DNA of 64,000 nucleotides from Cucumis sativus (lineage: Eukaryota; Streptophyta; Magnoliopsida; Cucurbitales; Cucurbitaceae). Made by a program: the position numbers and the translations under genes. The stretch lies in NCBI RefSeq assembly GCF_000004075.3, contig NC_026659.2:25066272-25130271 (forward strand), given 5' to 3'. Positions within the stretch are counted from its first letter, which is position 1; each line of letters starts with the position of its first letter. The notes below the pieces were generated by a model. The model was not told the origin of the DNA and made no database searches. It worked only from the letters and a program-made list of their open reading frames with translations. Of this stretch, positions 26,486 through 38,135 are shown in pieces.

Positions 26486-28902
26486 TTATTCACATTTGGA
26501 TATCTCCTTCCCACAATCAATGCAACGCAAGTCCAGACAAAATGTCTCCTCATGTACTGTCTCATCAATGCAGCGTCCACACCAGTTGCACCGAGGTATA
26601 CAAATGGTGCATGCCCTGCATCGCGCCATGTTGGTGTCAGGGTCGGTGTCACCTTCTTTTATTCCCTTACAGCCAACCACCGGGCAGTCATAAACGATCC
26701 TCATATTCATACATTTTGGACATCTTTCTATGTCAATGGCACGCCCACCATCACTTGATGGAAAACGAGGTTCACCTCCTCGATAAAATCGAGGCTGGCA
26801 AGTATCTAGTTGAGTTAAGTTCTCAATACCTACTAACAGCTTCTCCAACTCTTTATAATGCACTTCTGTTACTCCGTATATTCCTGCTACACTTAAATGT
26901 TTTATTCCTGGTCCACCTCTTGATTTGAAGGCTTTCAAATTATCAACAATACCTCCAATTGTGAGTCTTGTGCATCCTGGAACACACAACTACAGAAAGA
27001 AGTACAATTAAAATCCAACTACAATTGGAAATTGATATTTATGTAACATGAAAATTGAAAAGGAAGTTTTTGTACAGTAACGGTACAAAACTTATTTCCT
27101 ACCTTCGTGACTTTAGGATTATTGAGAAGCACCTTGTTAAGACCATCATCACTTATCATTACGCAGTTTACAAGGCTCAGACTTTCCAGACCACCTTGAG
27201 CCTTGCTAGTCAATCTTAAGAGAACATCGTCTGTAATTTTCACATCCGGCTTTCCACATATGTTAATGTTTCTCCAAAAGAAAGGATCCCCTTCTGCAGT
27301 TGACTGCAGGAACTTGCAAACTGATTCAACAAGAAGAAGTTCCCGCGTGCCAAGATAACCAAGCACAAAACTAAAAGCTGCATGAGGAGGTCCACTTGCA
27401 TCAATCGGGACACAGTCTTCCTCGTGAAGAACTACAGGTTGCACCCCAGAAGTTTCAGGTTCAGTACCAAGAGTCTGACATGTATCCACTAAATATGGTG
27501 GTGATTCTGGAACAGTAAAATAGGACATGACACCAGATTTTCTACCGTCAGACCATGTAACGAAGACCCCTCCAGGAAATTCAGATTCAATAGTATGAGT
27601 ATGAATTGAATCCATAACATATGATGATTGAGGATCAGTATGGCAGGTTAGACCACCTGTCTTTCTCCCATCTGACCACACACTGAATCCCTCTCCAGAA
27701 AACTCAGGTTCAACACCAAAAGTCTGAATTGTATCCACAACATATGTGGGTGAATCAGGTTCAGCAAGGCAGGACACACCACCTGCTTCCATCCCACCAG
27801 ACCACACACTGAATCCCCCTCCAGAAATTGCAGGCTCGATATCAAGAGTCTGAATTGTGTCCACAGCATATGATGATCGAGGATCAGTATGGAAGGATAC
27901 CGCACCTGCTTTTCTTCCATCAGACCATGCACTGAATCCACCTCCAGAAATTTCAGGTTCCATACCAAAAGTCTGAATTGTATCCACAACATATGATGAT
28001 TGAGGTTCAGTATGGCAGGATAAACCACCTGCCTTTATCCCGCCAGACCACGAACTGAATCCATCACCAGATTCAGGTTCAATACCAAGAGTCTGAAATG
28101 TATCCACAAGATATTGTGATTCAGGATCAGAGTGGCTGGATAAACCACCTCCTTTTGTCCCATCGGACCACGAACTGAATCCATCTCCAGAAATTTCACG
28201 CTCAATGCCAAGAGTCTGAAATGTATCCACAAGATATGTTGATTCAGCATCCGAATGGCAGGATAAAGCACCGGCTTTTATCCCATCAGACCACGAACTG
28301 AGCCCATCTCCAGAAATTTCAGGTTCAATACCAAGTGTCTGAATTGTATCCACAAGATACGGTAATTCAGAATCAGAATGGCAGGATGCACTACCTGCTT
28401 TTCTCTCATCTGACCACGCACCAAATCCCCCCAGCTCACCAGTACCGTGAAAATTTCCTCCATTTCCAAGGGGAAACGCCTGGAACCTAAAAGCATTGTT
28501 CCAAATATAGTTCAATCCAGCAAAAAGCTCATAATTCTCATCAACTGGGACTCTCTCATCTCTCCCATATCCACTACCATAGTCAACATTCAAATCATCA
28601 AGCCAGCCTGTGATCGCTGTCACAGTAGTACTTATATCCATATCAAAGGGATCTGAAGGCAAGAGATCCAAAACATCCCCCGGGACACAATCTCGCGTCC
28701 CACCCCCTTCGCAGGTATCCTCTAAAAAATTAAGGCAATCCACGAGCTCCCGATTAATCAGCCAGGACGTCCCATAAACATCAAAATTCCTCTCGGAAAC
28801 ATCATCGACAACAAAACCACTTGAAATGTTCATCGAAGAAACCAAATTCTCCTCCGTAAGATGAGAGGGAAAAATCGGTCGATGTGAAAAATTCAAAGCC
28901 AT
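26486..28902 (-). CDS. SKIP14: SKIP14-type F-box protein with an eight-copy internal repeat
   Basis: Two exons, 27103-28902 and 26486-26989; 767 aa. Arabidopsis SKIP14 is much shorter, about 470 aa. The N-terminus (1-157) is acidic and holds SLI-like motifs (YGTSWLINRELVD, DPFDMDISTTVTAITGW). Residues 158-486 are eight tandem repeats of 40-42 residues with consensus GFSxWSDGRKAGxxSCHTDPxS then YVVDTIQTLGIEPEISG. Next is a degenerate F-box (about 507-550, AFSFVLGYLGTRELLLVESV), then leucine-rich segments (ITDDVLLRLTSKAQGGLESL, DDGLNKVLLNNPKVTK). A Cys-rich tail (about 690-767; CPKCMN, CRACTICIPRCNWCGRC) may bind zinc. F-box proteins link targets to SCF ubiquitin ligases through SKP1/ASK; the target is unknown. 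The repeat accounts for the extra length. Confidence 0.93.
27445..28431 (-). repeat. Coding tandem repeat: eight units of 40-42 codons in the SKIP14-like gene
   Basis: The units begin at residues 158, 199, 240, 280, 321, 362, 404 and 445 of the protein. The phrase WSDG/WSGG and the phrase VDTIQT/VDTFQT recur in nearly every unit. Units 2-4 are closest to each other, and units 7 and 8 are the most diverged. The frame is kept through all eight. Confidence 0.95.
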
Positions 28903-29700
28903 TACATATACACCCTAACCCAATAATTTTCCTATTGCTACAAGGAAAAGTACAAAAGGGGAAAAAAAAGAAGAACTAATAGAGAAGATCCCACCTAAAA
29001 GAAGAGGGAAAAAGAACTCTCAATTTCGGATAGCAAACAAAAACACAGCACACCAAAATTTCACGGAGTTTTCTCGCAATTATAAGGTAAACCCAGATCG
29101 AATCACAGGTGAATGAACAAAAAGGGAACTAAAAAGGAAGCACCCAAATCAAATATACCCAAATCAAAAATTACGACAATCGAATTTTTTAATTTTTTTC
29201 AATTTTTTTTCAATTTTTTTTTGGGTTCCGATCAACAAAAACAAAACAAGAAGAACAAAAAACCAGAATGGAAATCCAAAAGGCGAAGAAACAAAAGAAA
29301 GAAGTAGAGGAAGAAGATATGAGAGTAACAGAGAAAGAAATATGAAACCCTAAGAAATACAATAGGGAAAATCTGGCGGAATCGAATGTCCCCACAAACG
29401 TAGCTTACTGAGAAATGGAAAAACTGGAAATGAATTGATAAGCTGCGGCAAGGTTTAATGACGAATGGGAGAATTCAACCAGAGCAAGAGAGAAGATGCA
29501 GATTCGAGATTTTAGAGAGAGAGAGAGAGAAAGAGAGAGGGAGAGGGGGGGGAGGAGGGGATTTGTGAAACGGAGAAGGAGAAGAAAAAGGGGGAAAAAA
29601 TAATAAGAAAGTTAGAAAAATAAGAAAAAAGCGGTGAGAAAGACACGTGTCGGTTACCTAAGAGAGGATTCTGTTTAAGGGTAACCTAAATGTGGCGGGA
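28903..29700. promoter_or_regulatory. SKIP14 leader and promoter, GA-rich with a G-box
   Basis: Upstream of the leftward SKIP14 gene. It has a GA microsatellite (29513-29550; CT-rich on the gene strand, as common in plant 5' UTRs) and the perfect palindrome GACACGTGTC at 29642-29651, a G-box/ABRE. Several short frames here encode nothing recognisable. Confidence 0.5.
29513..29550. repeat. (GA)n microsatellite
   Basis: Run of GA units turning into a G-tract, upstream of SKIP14. Confidence 0.9.
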
Positions 29701-31453
29701 GACGGAGCCCTAATTGGCGCCTCCTCCTCTATATCCCCACTTTATACTTTCTTCGTTTTATACCGTTGGATTTCCATCTGACGGTTGTTTTTCCTTTCGA
29801 GGAACTTGTGGGCCATTCTCCTCTTCTTTAGGTTCAGTTTCAAATTCTAACTGCCGTCAACCACGCGCTTATCCCTACTTTTCTCTCTCTCCACTCTCAC
29901 GCGCCTAAATTGGATACATCAAATAAATTAACTTCTTTCTTCTTTTTTCTAAAAATAGCATTACAAATTTTAATTATATAAAACCAAAATAGCATTAAAT
30001 TTGAGATTTATCCGTGGTGAAGTGTGAAAAATAGCATCAAATTCTCATAATTATCTATGTTTTAATTTATTTGAACTAATATATGAATGATATTTTAATC
30101 CAAAAAAATTATAGTATAATCTAAGATTTAAGGTTTAGAAAGAAATATTTTATAATATAAATTAATTTTATAATTGGATAAAGACTTGTTAATCCAATGA
30201 ATAGTCTCAACTTAGAATGGGATGGAAAGATATTTATAGTTGTATTTTTGTGTATTCTTATTACTTGTATTTAGTTGACATGAACCAACTAATTCGATTG
30301 AGCTAGATTTGTGTTGGTATTTGTTAAACTAATTCGATTGTTGTTGTTATTATTATTTTACCTAACACTTAATTGTTTAAGTTTGGAAGATTGAATAACA
30401 TTGTAGACTTTTAAGCTTCCTTACATACATAGCCATCTTGGGGAGTTATTATTGGCATTATCATAATGTAGCAAATTGTGCAGGAGAAATATGGATGAAA
30501 AGGGCAGTTGTGTAAAATAGCAAAAATTCAAGTAAATTGAAAGAGACCAAATTTGGTTGGGTAAGAAAAGTTGGTTATTTATTAATAAATATATAGAGAG
30601 AGAGAAGTTAGAAGAGAATCTGTTGGGATAACTTGGAGGATAAGATTGGCATAGTTTCATTGGTATTTGCTAAATGATTTTCCTAGCAAATCCAATAGGT
30701 TGGTAAAGGGTCCCATTTTCTCGTCTCCCTTCAATTTCCTCCCATCAAAATTTCAATTCAAACCCAAGTTTTAATTATTTAGTCAAATCCCTACCTTTCT
30801 TGTTTCATTTAAGCAATGAATCATTTGTCATTTTTTAGGCTGAAGATACTCCTTTAGAAATTTGATATCAAAGTCTCGACACCTTTGGATGCCATTTTTA
30901 GTCTAGGTTAGAATAGCATGTGTTTGAGATCCATGAACTATCTTACAAGCATAGCTCAAGTAAGGTCAAGTTGTACTATTAACCTCGAGGTTGGATAACT
31001 ATGTCATGTAACTTGAAAGGAACTTGCATGAAAGGAAAAGGTTCGGTAATTTGATAATGTATAATTATATCAAAGCTTTCTCAGTCACAACTTGGGCGTC
31101 AAGTCAGACCTTTTCTTTCTTGTATTGCACGAAGAAGCATCTCCTCCACATGCAATCTACGAAGCTTTCTTCAAGTAATTCAAGCTGAAACTTCCATGGA
31201 AATCTTGTCTAACAATTCAAGCAACGTTCTGAGGATAACATTAACTCAAAACTACACAATTGATGTGGTCTCATTAAAATTTTGAATTGCACTGTTAAAA
31301 TCGTTAATATCTTAATTCAAAGAAAACAGATGGTGATGTGGTGACAAAGTATTTAGAATGTGCTCACTAAAACATATAACATAAATTGTTCAAATACCAG
31401 ATTTTCCAAAAAAAAAGAACAGAATCCCAAAATTTGAACCTGGATTTCTTAGT
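29701..31453. other. Intergenic
   Basis: The left end (29700-29910) is GC-richer and may be part of the SKIP14 promoter. The rest is AT-rich with no gene. 30840-31240 is of more even composition but has no open frame or repeat structure I can name. Confidence 0.5.
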
Positions 31454-34400
31454 TTAATTCCTAGACTTCTTTTTCGAAGACTTTGATGGAGGCTTAGATT
31501 GTTCAGTGTTTTGGTTGGTTCCTTTCGAGCTCATTGCTTGGTTAGATTTTGAATTTGCATTGTTGGAACTGCCTCCAGAGACACTAGTTTCATGTTTTTC
31601 TCTAACCATTGCACCTTGAGAACCTCTCACCTGGGCAGCTCGCTTATCTTTTCGCTTCGGTCTATAGCTTGATCTCTCTCTCCTGGGAAGCCACCTTTCT
31701 GGATCTGGGGGAGGACCTGGATTTGCAGGGTCAAATCCTTTAGGATATCTTGGCTTTCTCTTTCTCTTTTTCTTTGATTTGGTTTTGTTTTTATCCACCA
31801 TGTATGCATCAGATGCTCCATGATCAGCACCATTCTCAACATGTTTTGCTCCGGAAGTCCTCTCCAGATTCTCCACATCAACCTCCTTCAAGCCCGGTAA
31901 TGGCTTCAACTGCTTCTCGTAAGTTTCTGCCTTCTTAATATCCACACGAGCAACTGTCTTGACCAATCCAGCCAATGCTTCTATACTTCCATGAGTTTTA
32001 ACAAGTTCTTCGTATAATTTGGCTGCATCTTCTTCACGGCCATGCTTCAGCTTGAAGGAAGCTGCTTCTTGCAAAACAATATCAAGCTTGTTGTCTTCAC
32101 TCATGGCATTTGACCACCATTTGACTGCAGAGTCAAGCACAGCAATAGCTCCATCAACATCGCCAGCGCGTTCTTTGAGAGACACAAGTGTAGCAATGGT
32201 AGCAGGCATGTGTTGAATATCCTGTATTTTAGAAAGGGACTCGAATGCAATATGAGGATGGCCTGCAGCAGCAGCAACCTGCGCCCTTGCTAGGAGAACC
32301 AATTTTGACTTGTCTGGGAAATTTTCAGCAAATTGACCCAAAATTTCTTCAGCTTTCCCGGCTTTATTCTCTCTTACTAATACAGCCGCTTGAAGCAGTA
32401 CAGGGGTCACACTGTTTGGAAACATATCTGCCATATTTGCAACCATTTCTCGAGCCTGGAACATGTAAAAAGTTCTTTCAAGCAGATGCAATCCACAAAA
32501 TTTATTATGTACAAGAATAATCAATATGCAGCCACAAGGAATTTTCTATTCCCACTAACCAATATTTCATTCAAACTTTTATACATCCATAAAATTGCAG
32601 AAAGGTATGAACCAATAAGTTCTAAAGAAAATGCAGGATATAAACAGACCTGGTCCATCTTATTAGCATGGAGAAGGAGAAGGAGACGATTTGCATATAT
32701 TGTTTCCCTTTGTTTTTGAGAAATCTTTGGTTCAAGTCCATGAGCAAGTCGGAAGTTTGGTGCATCTTTCTCTTTTAGCTTATCGAGTTTTCTAAGGCCA
32801 TCAGAAATATCTTTTGGACCTTTCAATGCAATGAGATTGTTCACCGCCACTGCAAGCGAAGATTCATCTGCCAAATCTCGATTAATGATGTCTTTGTAAG
32901 CTTCAGAGGCGTCTGATGTGTGACCAAGAAGCTGATTAATAGATAAAGTGGTATTACATCACTGAATGCCTCAAGTGCTCAAGGAAAAGAAAAGGCGTTC
33001 ATTTTGTCAGTGACGGTACCTGCTGCAAGTATGCCAGTTGGACGGCTATTGGGGCTAGCTCAATCTCAATATCTTCATCAGGCAAATTCTCTTCCATGAG
33101 CGTTTCTTGACCAATTCTGACAAAATCATGCAGAGTATAACCAAAAATGTTAGTTTAAGGAAATAATTTTTATGATAAATGGAGAACTTCAAGTAAAACA
33201 AAGATACAAGACAACCACTTAAAAAACATTTCCAACAACAAGCAACAGTAGGTGTTAAATACATATGTAAATTGACACTCAAATACGTCACTTGTCTGTC
33301 ATGCCATCATTGAGCACCAAAAAACTAGAAACCAACTATTTTTGTGAACTTATATATTTATAAACGTATTACCTTCGAGCTGACAGCAACAGTTGTTCTG
33401 CATCTGTATACTTGTTCACGTCAACCAAGGAACATGCAGTATTGTATGCCAACTCAAAGCTACTAGTAGCTTTCACCCTGAGAGCCTCCATGGCTCCTTG
33501 TACTTCAGAGGCCCGACCAGCTACAGTTAAAGCTGCAACATAATTTATTTCTAATGAATCGATCTTTGATTTTGCGAGCTTCTGATAAGTGTCCACACAA
33601 GCATCCATTTTTCCTAAACGATATAAGATCTGGGATTCCAATAGCATCGTCATTGAGTTTCTCTCTTGGTCTCTCAAGGAACTCAAAGCTTCATCTAACT
33701 TATTTTGCCTGTATAGGCAGTATGCCTAATTTTTAAAAGGAAATGTAAACAATGAAAAATGAGTTAGTTAGTTGTGTGCAGGCTTACATAACTACATGAA
33801 TCTAAAGAAAGAAGATAAAAAGAATCAATCAAGTTTCGTTTGGTCTTCAGGAGTAGTCGGGTGTTTTCAAGAATTTGATGGTTGAAACTCCTTGATTTTG
33901 GAAAGGAAATACATAAACAAGAACAGAAACAGACTGAACAAAAGACATTAGTTTCAAATCTTCATTTACTAGCGAGTACATTTAAAATTTGCATCAAACC
34001 AACAACGGTAATATAGATGTTAATCTTAGGTACTCGAGCTATATCTTCACTAGTAACCTTAACCGTAATTTCATTCAAGTTAATTAAGACTAAAGATTCA
34101 ACATTCCCAACAACATTACAATTTGTAAACCGTCAAGCTCCATAAAATCAAAGACAGAACAAGATGAAAGTAAAATTTACTATCCTTAGACCATTTTAAA
34201 TTCATAAATACACTGTTGCAGTTTATTTAATTACTCATTAGTTTCATTTTATTTTGACTGTTGTTTTCAGCTGCATCAAAAAAAATTAAGAAGAGACTAA
34301 AAATGGGCAAAAAAAGATCCAAGTTCCTCAAAAACACAATCCAACGAATAATGTCCCCCCAAAATACTCAATTCATCCATGTTTAAAACAGCCAACGTAA

Positions 34401-34772
34401 TTCCTAAAATCCCATCTACCTTGAAGAAGCTAAAATCAGCGGTCTTAGAAGATTGAATAGCTGAAAGAGCATTATCGATTTTATCATCCTTGATCAACGC
34501 TACGATTTTGCATCGAAGGGCATCTTCGTCACCAGGAGCAACTGAAAGAACTGAGACATAATCCAAGAGATGTGAATTTAGGAAGTACAAAGAAATGGAA
34601 CAAAAAATGTTGGAGAAAAAGAAGACTACTGACTTTGATCTGCAACTTTGACGGCCTGAGAGAATTCAGATCGCTGGATGTGTCTGTTAAGAGAAGTGAA
34701 TTGATCTTCAATGGGTGGAGGCGGCTGGGAAGACGGGGATGCCTTCGGCTTGTCTTTCGATTTCGGAGCCAT
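31454..34772 (-). CDS. SRP72: Signal recognition particle subunit SRP72
   Basis: Six exons: 34634-34772, 34420-34550, 33373-33725, 33020-33116, 32650-32931, 31454-32455; 2004 nt, 667 aa, all in phase, near the usual length for plant SRP72. After a short Pro/Lys-rich start come tetratricopeptide-like helical repeats (from about residue 25: FTSLNRHIQR, SVAPGDEDALRCK, FSFFKAYCLYRQNKLDEAL, RRIGQETLM). The basic tail holds YPKGFDPANPGPPPDPERWL (about 571-590), the conserved SRP72 RNA-binding motif, followed by a Lys/Ser-rich end. SRP72 pairs with SRP68 on the SRP RNA in the cytosol and helps bring ribosomes with secretory nascent chains to the ER. The promoter carries four site II elements (separate entry). 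Confidence 0.96.
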
Positions 34773-34884
34773 TTTTCTTCTTCGCCAAAGCGAAAGCTCT
34801 GATTTTTGTTTCTCCCTCGCCTAACAGGCGGATCGATCTATCGTGTTGCTTCCTGTAATCGTAAAGGGCTTCTCGACAAGATGA

Positions 34885-34939
34885 GGCCCAAACTCTTAAT
34901 CTCTAGGCCCATATTTGAAGCCCAAAATATATTTGGGCC
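34885..34939. promoter_or_regulatory. Four site II (TGGGCC/T) elements upstream of SRP72
   Basis: GGCCCA at 34885-34890 and 34906-34911, AGCCCA at 34919-34924, and TGGGCC at 34934-34939, all 113-170 bp upstream of the SRP72 start. Such clusters are typical of plant housekeeping and translation-related promoters and are bound by TCP factors. Confidence 0.6.
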
Positions 34940-35415
34940 GATCTAATTGATATAAGTACAATTTGTTTATAACTCTTTTGTTTCTCATTCTATTTGTAAC
35001 ATCCTTATTTTAATTTAAATGCAATCAAAGTATTACTTAAAAGATATTTTGATAGAGAAGGAATATTTATAAGCTAAATATTTTCAATAACTTTTTTAAA
35101 ATTAAGTATATAATTTTTACTTCACCACCGGGGAACTTAATCTAGTTAGCTTTTCCCCACATGAAATGGATGTCGTATATCGGCATTAGATAGAGTTCGT
35201 GGTGAAAGAGCAAGGAATGAGCTTACTAGCATGGGATTGAGTTGTCGTCTTCTTCATGGAATCGGGAATTTAAAGCTTTCTTGAAGCCTTTTGAGATAAT
35301 CTTTCTCGATCTTCACTGTTTCATCTGCTTGCTTGCTTTACAATATCATAACAATACTCTTCGTTAAGAATCTTTTTCGAGAGAACTGGAAATATAGTTT
35401 GGTAATAGTTTTTGA

Positions 35416-35666
35416 TAGGGATGTAATCAAGTTGGGTTGGGAGACATTATCAACTCAACCCATATTTTCAAGTTACATGGGTTGGCAACCCGAATAACCC
35501 GAATTTAGTTTTCAACCCAATCCAACCAAACCCGTAAAATATGGGTTGGGTTGTTGAGTTGTGTTTTCTTTTTTTTTTCTACTTTCTAATGAAAACGGAG
35601 GTGGACGACAAGATCGTGAGAGAGAAGATCAAAGACCAAGGTGAGACGAAAGAGAATGATCGAACA

Positions 35667-35737
<71 letters not shown>

Positions 35738-35857
35738 TAATTCGGGTTATGCTGGGTTGACCCGAATTTTTCAACATTCCAACCTGAGACCCAACCCTTA
35801 TAGTATGGGTTGGATATTTTGAATTATTCGGATTCAATCCATATTCTTATATCCCTA
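35416..35857. mobile_element. Non-autonomous hAT-like MITE inside the BAHD relic
   Basis: Ends are the imperfect inverted repeats TAGGGATGTAA and TTATATCCCTA. The flanks GTTTTTGA (35408-35415) and GCTTCTGA (35858-35865) agree at 6 of 8 bases, as expected for an aged 8-bp hAT target-site duplication, and the living BAHD paralog has one such site (GTTTCCAA) at this point. The body has GGGTTGGG/CCCAACCC motifs in both orientations and a long central (AT)n. It has no coding capacity. Confidence 0.75.
35669..35732. repeat. (AT)n microsatellite within the MITE
   Basis: About 30 uninterrupted AT units. Confidence 0.97.
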
Positions 35858-35945
35858 GCTTCTGAATGCATGATAAAAAATAGGGGGATCAAGTCTTGAC
35901 CATCTGTTTACAAAGTGACATAAAATATCTTCTTTTCTAATTTCT

Positions 35946-36724
35946 AATTTTAATTTTTCAACCCATTGTCTTCAAACATGTCATGAAATAACTTCTATAG
36001 GAAGATAATGAACAAGGAGAAGAAGTGATATGATCTTATAAATTCACAATGTCTTATTAGAATAACTTTTTTCCATATACGATGGTGAAAAAAGTTATTA
36101 AAAGTTGTCTAACGAGATAGAACAAATTAACTGCTTATAAATGCTTCAACCACAATACTCAACAACTACCATAATATATGAAATTATATATAAAAATACA
36201 ACGAGATTTGAATGAATAATTTTTTATAGATTATATGTGAATATTTATATAGTTACATCTCTTGGTTTTATTTGGGAGAGAAAACGTATCCTTTCAATAA
36301 GACAATATATCATATTAGAGAAAAATACACTCTCTTATCAAGAATTGCTGTAATTTTTTACAAAAAGAAACAAATTTATTAAAAACACATTTAAATTTGA
36401 TAAAACAGAAAATCAAATGATGCATTTTTTAAAAATAAAAACCAATTGATTATCAAACAGTTTCCATAGATCTTTATCAACCAAAGGGACTGTACATTGT
36501 TCATTTCTTTCATGTGGCACGTTTATCTTTTGATCCAATACACATTCATCAAATAAAATCATACTTTTATTGGTTTTTTAAATTTTGTTTGATTGGACAA
36601 ACACAATCAATAATTAACTTAACGAACATGTATTTCAATACATTGAAGATACAATTTCAAATCCATGTATATAACAACCCAAATATATATGAGTTAGTAC
36701 TAAAAAGAATGGACATTCAAATTA
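35946..36724. other. Spacer between BAHD relic and BAHD copy 1
   Basis: AT-rich with no gene. The right end is the probable 3' UTR of BAHD copy 1. Confidence 0.55.
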
Positions 36725-38135
36725 TTAATTAGAAGGCAACTTGGCATACTTGAGGAACTCTTCATCCACTTCAAACTTATTCATGTGCTCTTCTTTGAGA
36801 TGAACATAAATATCAACTCCATCACCATCTTTTTTGTCAATGAAGACAAAGAGATTCTTAAACATCAAAGCTGGGGAGCTGATCCAAGCGGGTTTGCCCC
36901 ACCCAAAATCGGCGTCGTAAATAGGCATCCGACAGAGGCTAGTGAAGGAACAAGAGACGAGTTCGCCGGTAGAGAATTGTGTAGCCGTCTTCTTCATGGA
37001 GTCGAGGAATTTTGAACCTTCTTGAAGCCTTTTTAGATAGTCTTTGTCGATCTTTCCAATTTCGTTCCTCGCCTGCTTCACAAGATCGTAACAGTAATTG
37101 TCATTGAGAATATTCTCAGAGGGAACTGCAAACGTGGTTCGATAATAGTTTCCAAATGCGTAATCTACAACCGGTGGGTCGAGTCTTGAACGTATGTTTA
37201 CCGAGTGACATACTAGGAATATCTTCTTCTCCGATCCCGACTTTCCATTCTCCAACTCAGAACTAGAGACCTATCGATATATAATAGAAAATTAATCAAT
37301 TTTAGAATTAACTATCAGTGTGTAGAGTGAGCTCATACTTTGTTTAGAAGCTGTAGGGACTTACGGCTTTAATGGCGGCAATAAAACGACTATAGATGAA
37401 GGCAGACAATGCTTCAACTCTCGAAGGCCGCCTCTGGTTTTCCATGGCAGAGCACTCTGCATATTTAGCTCTAATACTTTCAACATTCTCACCATCTATT
37501 TCATATCGTCTCGCCACTCTTTGTCTGAAAATACTCGTCCTCGTGTTGTAAAGCCCCGTCTTCGTCGGAGGAAATAGCTCCGCCGACGACAAATGAGCCC
37601 GCACCACCTCCTTCTCCCCCCGGCAATAAGCAGCCCACTCATTAACCACAATGAACAACGACAGAGCATCGCTGATCTTATGAGAAACACAGATCCCAAT
37701 AACAACGCCGCCGCATTCGAACACATTCAACTGAACCCCCATTGAAACTTCGTCAAGCTGGTCCAATTCGAACGGAAGAAATTTGTTTACTTCAGAAGGA
37801 AACGGTGTGTTCATAACATCGGACAGCCGGCAGTTTATTTTGGTTTCAATGAAAGGAACACCGTTGTCGTTGCAGTCTATGAAAAACTCGTCGTAGTTTA
37901 CTTTACCAGCGAGTGGGTAGTAATGGGTCAAGACATGGGAGAGGGATGTTTTCAGGTGGTCGGAGATTTCGGCAGGGGTGGCAGAGCCGCCCGCTGGATA
38001 GAAATAGACCATTGGGTTGTAGACATCAACGGTGACTTGGTCGAGGAAGGATAAACTGTAACGACGGAGATGCTCCGGCGTTGGAGAAGAGGGTTTGATT
38101 GTTTCTTTAGAAACGATTTCAATTTCCACAGCCAT
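36725..38135 (-). CDS. BAHD acyltransferase, vinorine synthase-like (copy 1)
   Basis: Exons 37365-38135 and 36725-37270; 438 aa, the usual BAHD length. The catalytic HxxxD is HKISD at residues 152-156, and the structural DFGWG is at 378-382 (DADFGWGKP). Both are intact, so the enzyme is probably active. BAHD enzymes are soluble and move an acyl group from acyl-CoA to an alcohol or amine of a specialised metabolite. The N-terminal pattern (IKPSSPTPEHLRRYSLSFLD) fits the branch with vinorine synthase and related O-acetyltransferases; the substrate cannot be read from sequence. The single intron falls right after ..FIAAIKA. Copy 2, 4.5 kb to the right, has exactly the same exon lengths, and a decayed third copy lies to the left. 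Confidence 0.94.

Larger units (their letters stand above)
35127..35945 (-). pseudogene. Decayed BAHD acyltransferase exon 2, split by a MITE
   Basis: 35127-35415 and 35858-35945 align along their length with exon 2 of the BAHD gene at 36725-38135. Shared blocks include the stretch around GTCGTCTTCTTCATGGA, the CTTCTTGAAGCC stretch, TCGATCTT, GGTAATAGTTT and the AAGTCTTGA...TGTTTAC..AGTGACATA stretch. The match stops within the DFGWG-side half and is not seen for exon 1 or the last ~150 bp of exon 2. Many small differences leave no usable frame. Between the two parts sits a 442-bp MITE. It is a relic of a third copy in the same orientation as the two living ones. Confidence 0.85.

Noticed and set aside
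27648-28496. Three further long minus-strand frames inside the SKIP14 exon
   Set aside because: They are out-of-frame shadows made by the coding tandem repeat, which repeats its shape in every frame.
35541-35837. Open frames with long Tyr-Ile runs on both strands
   Set aside because: Translation of the (AT)n microsatellite in the MITE, not a protein.
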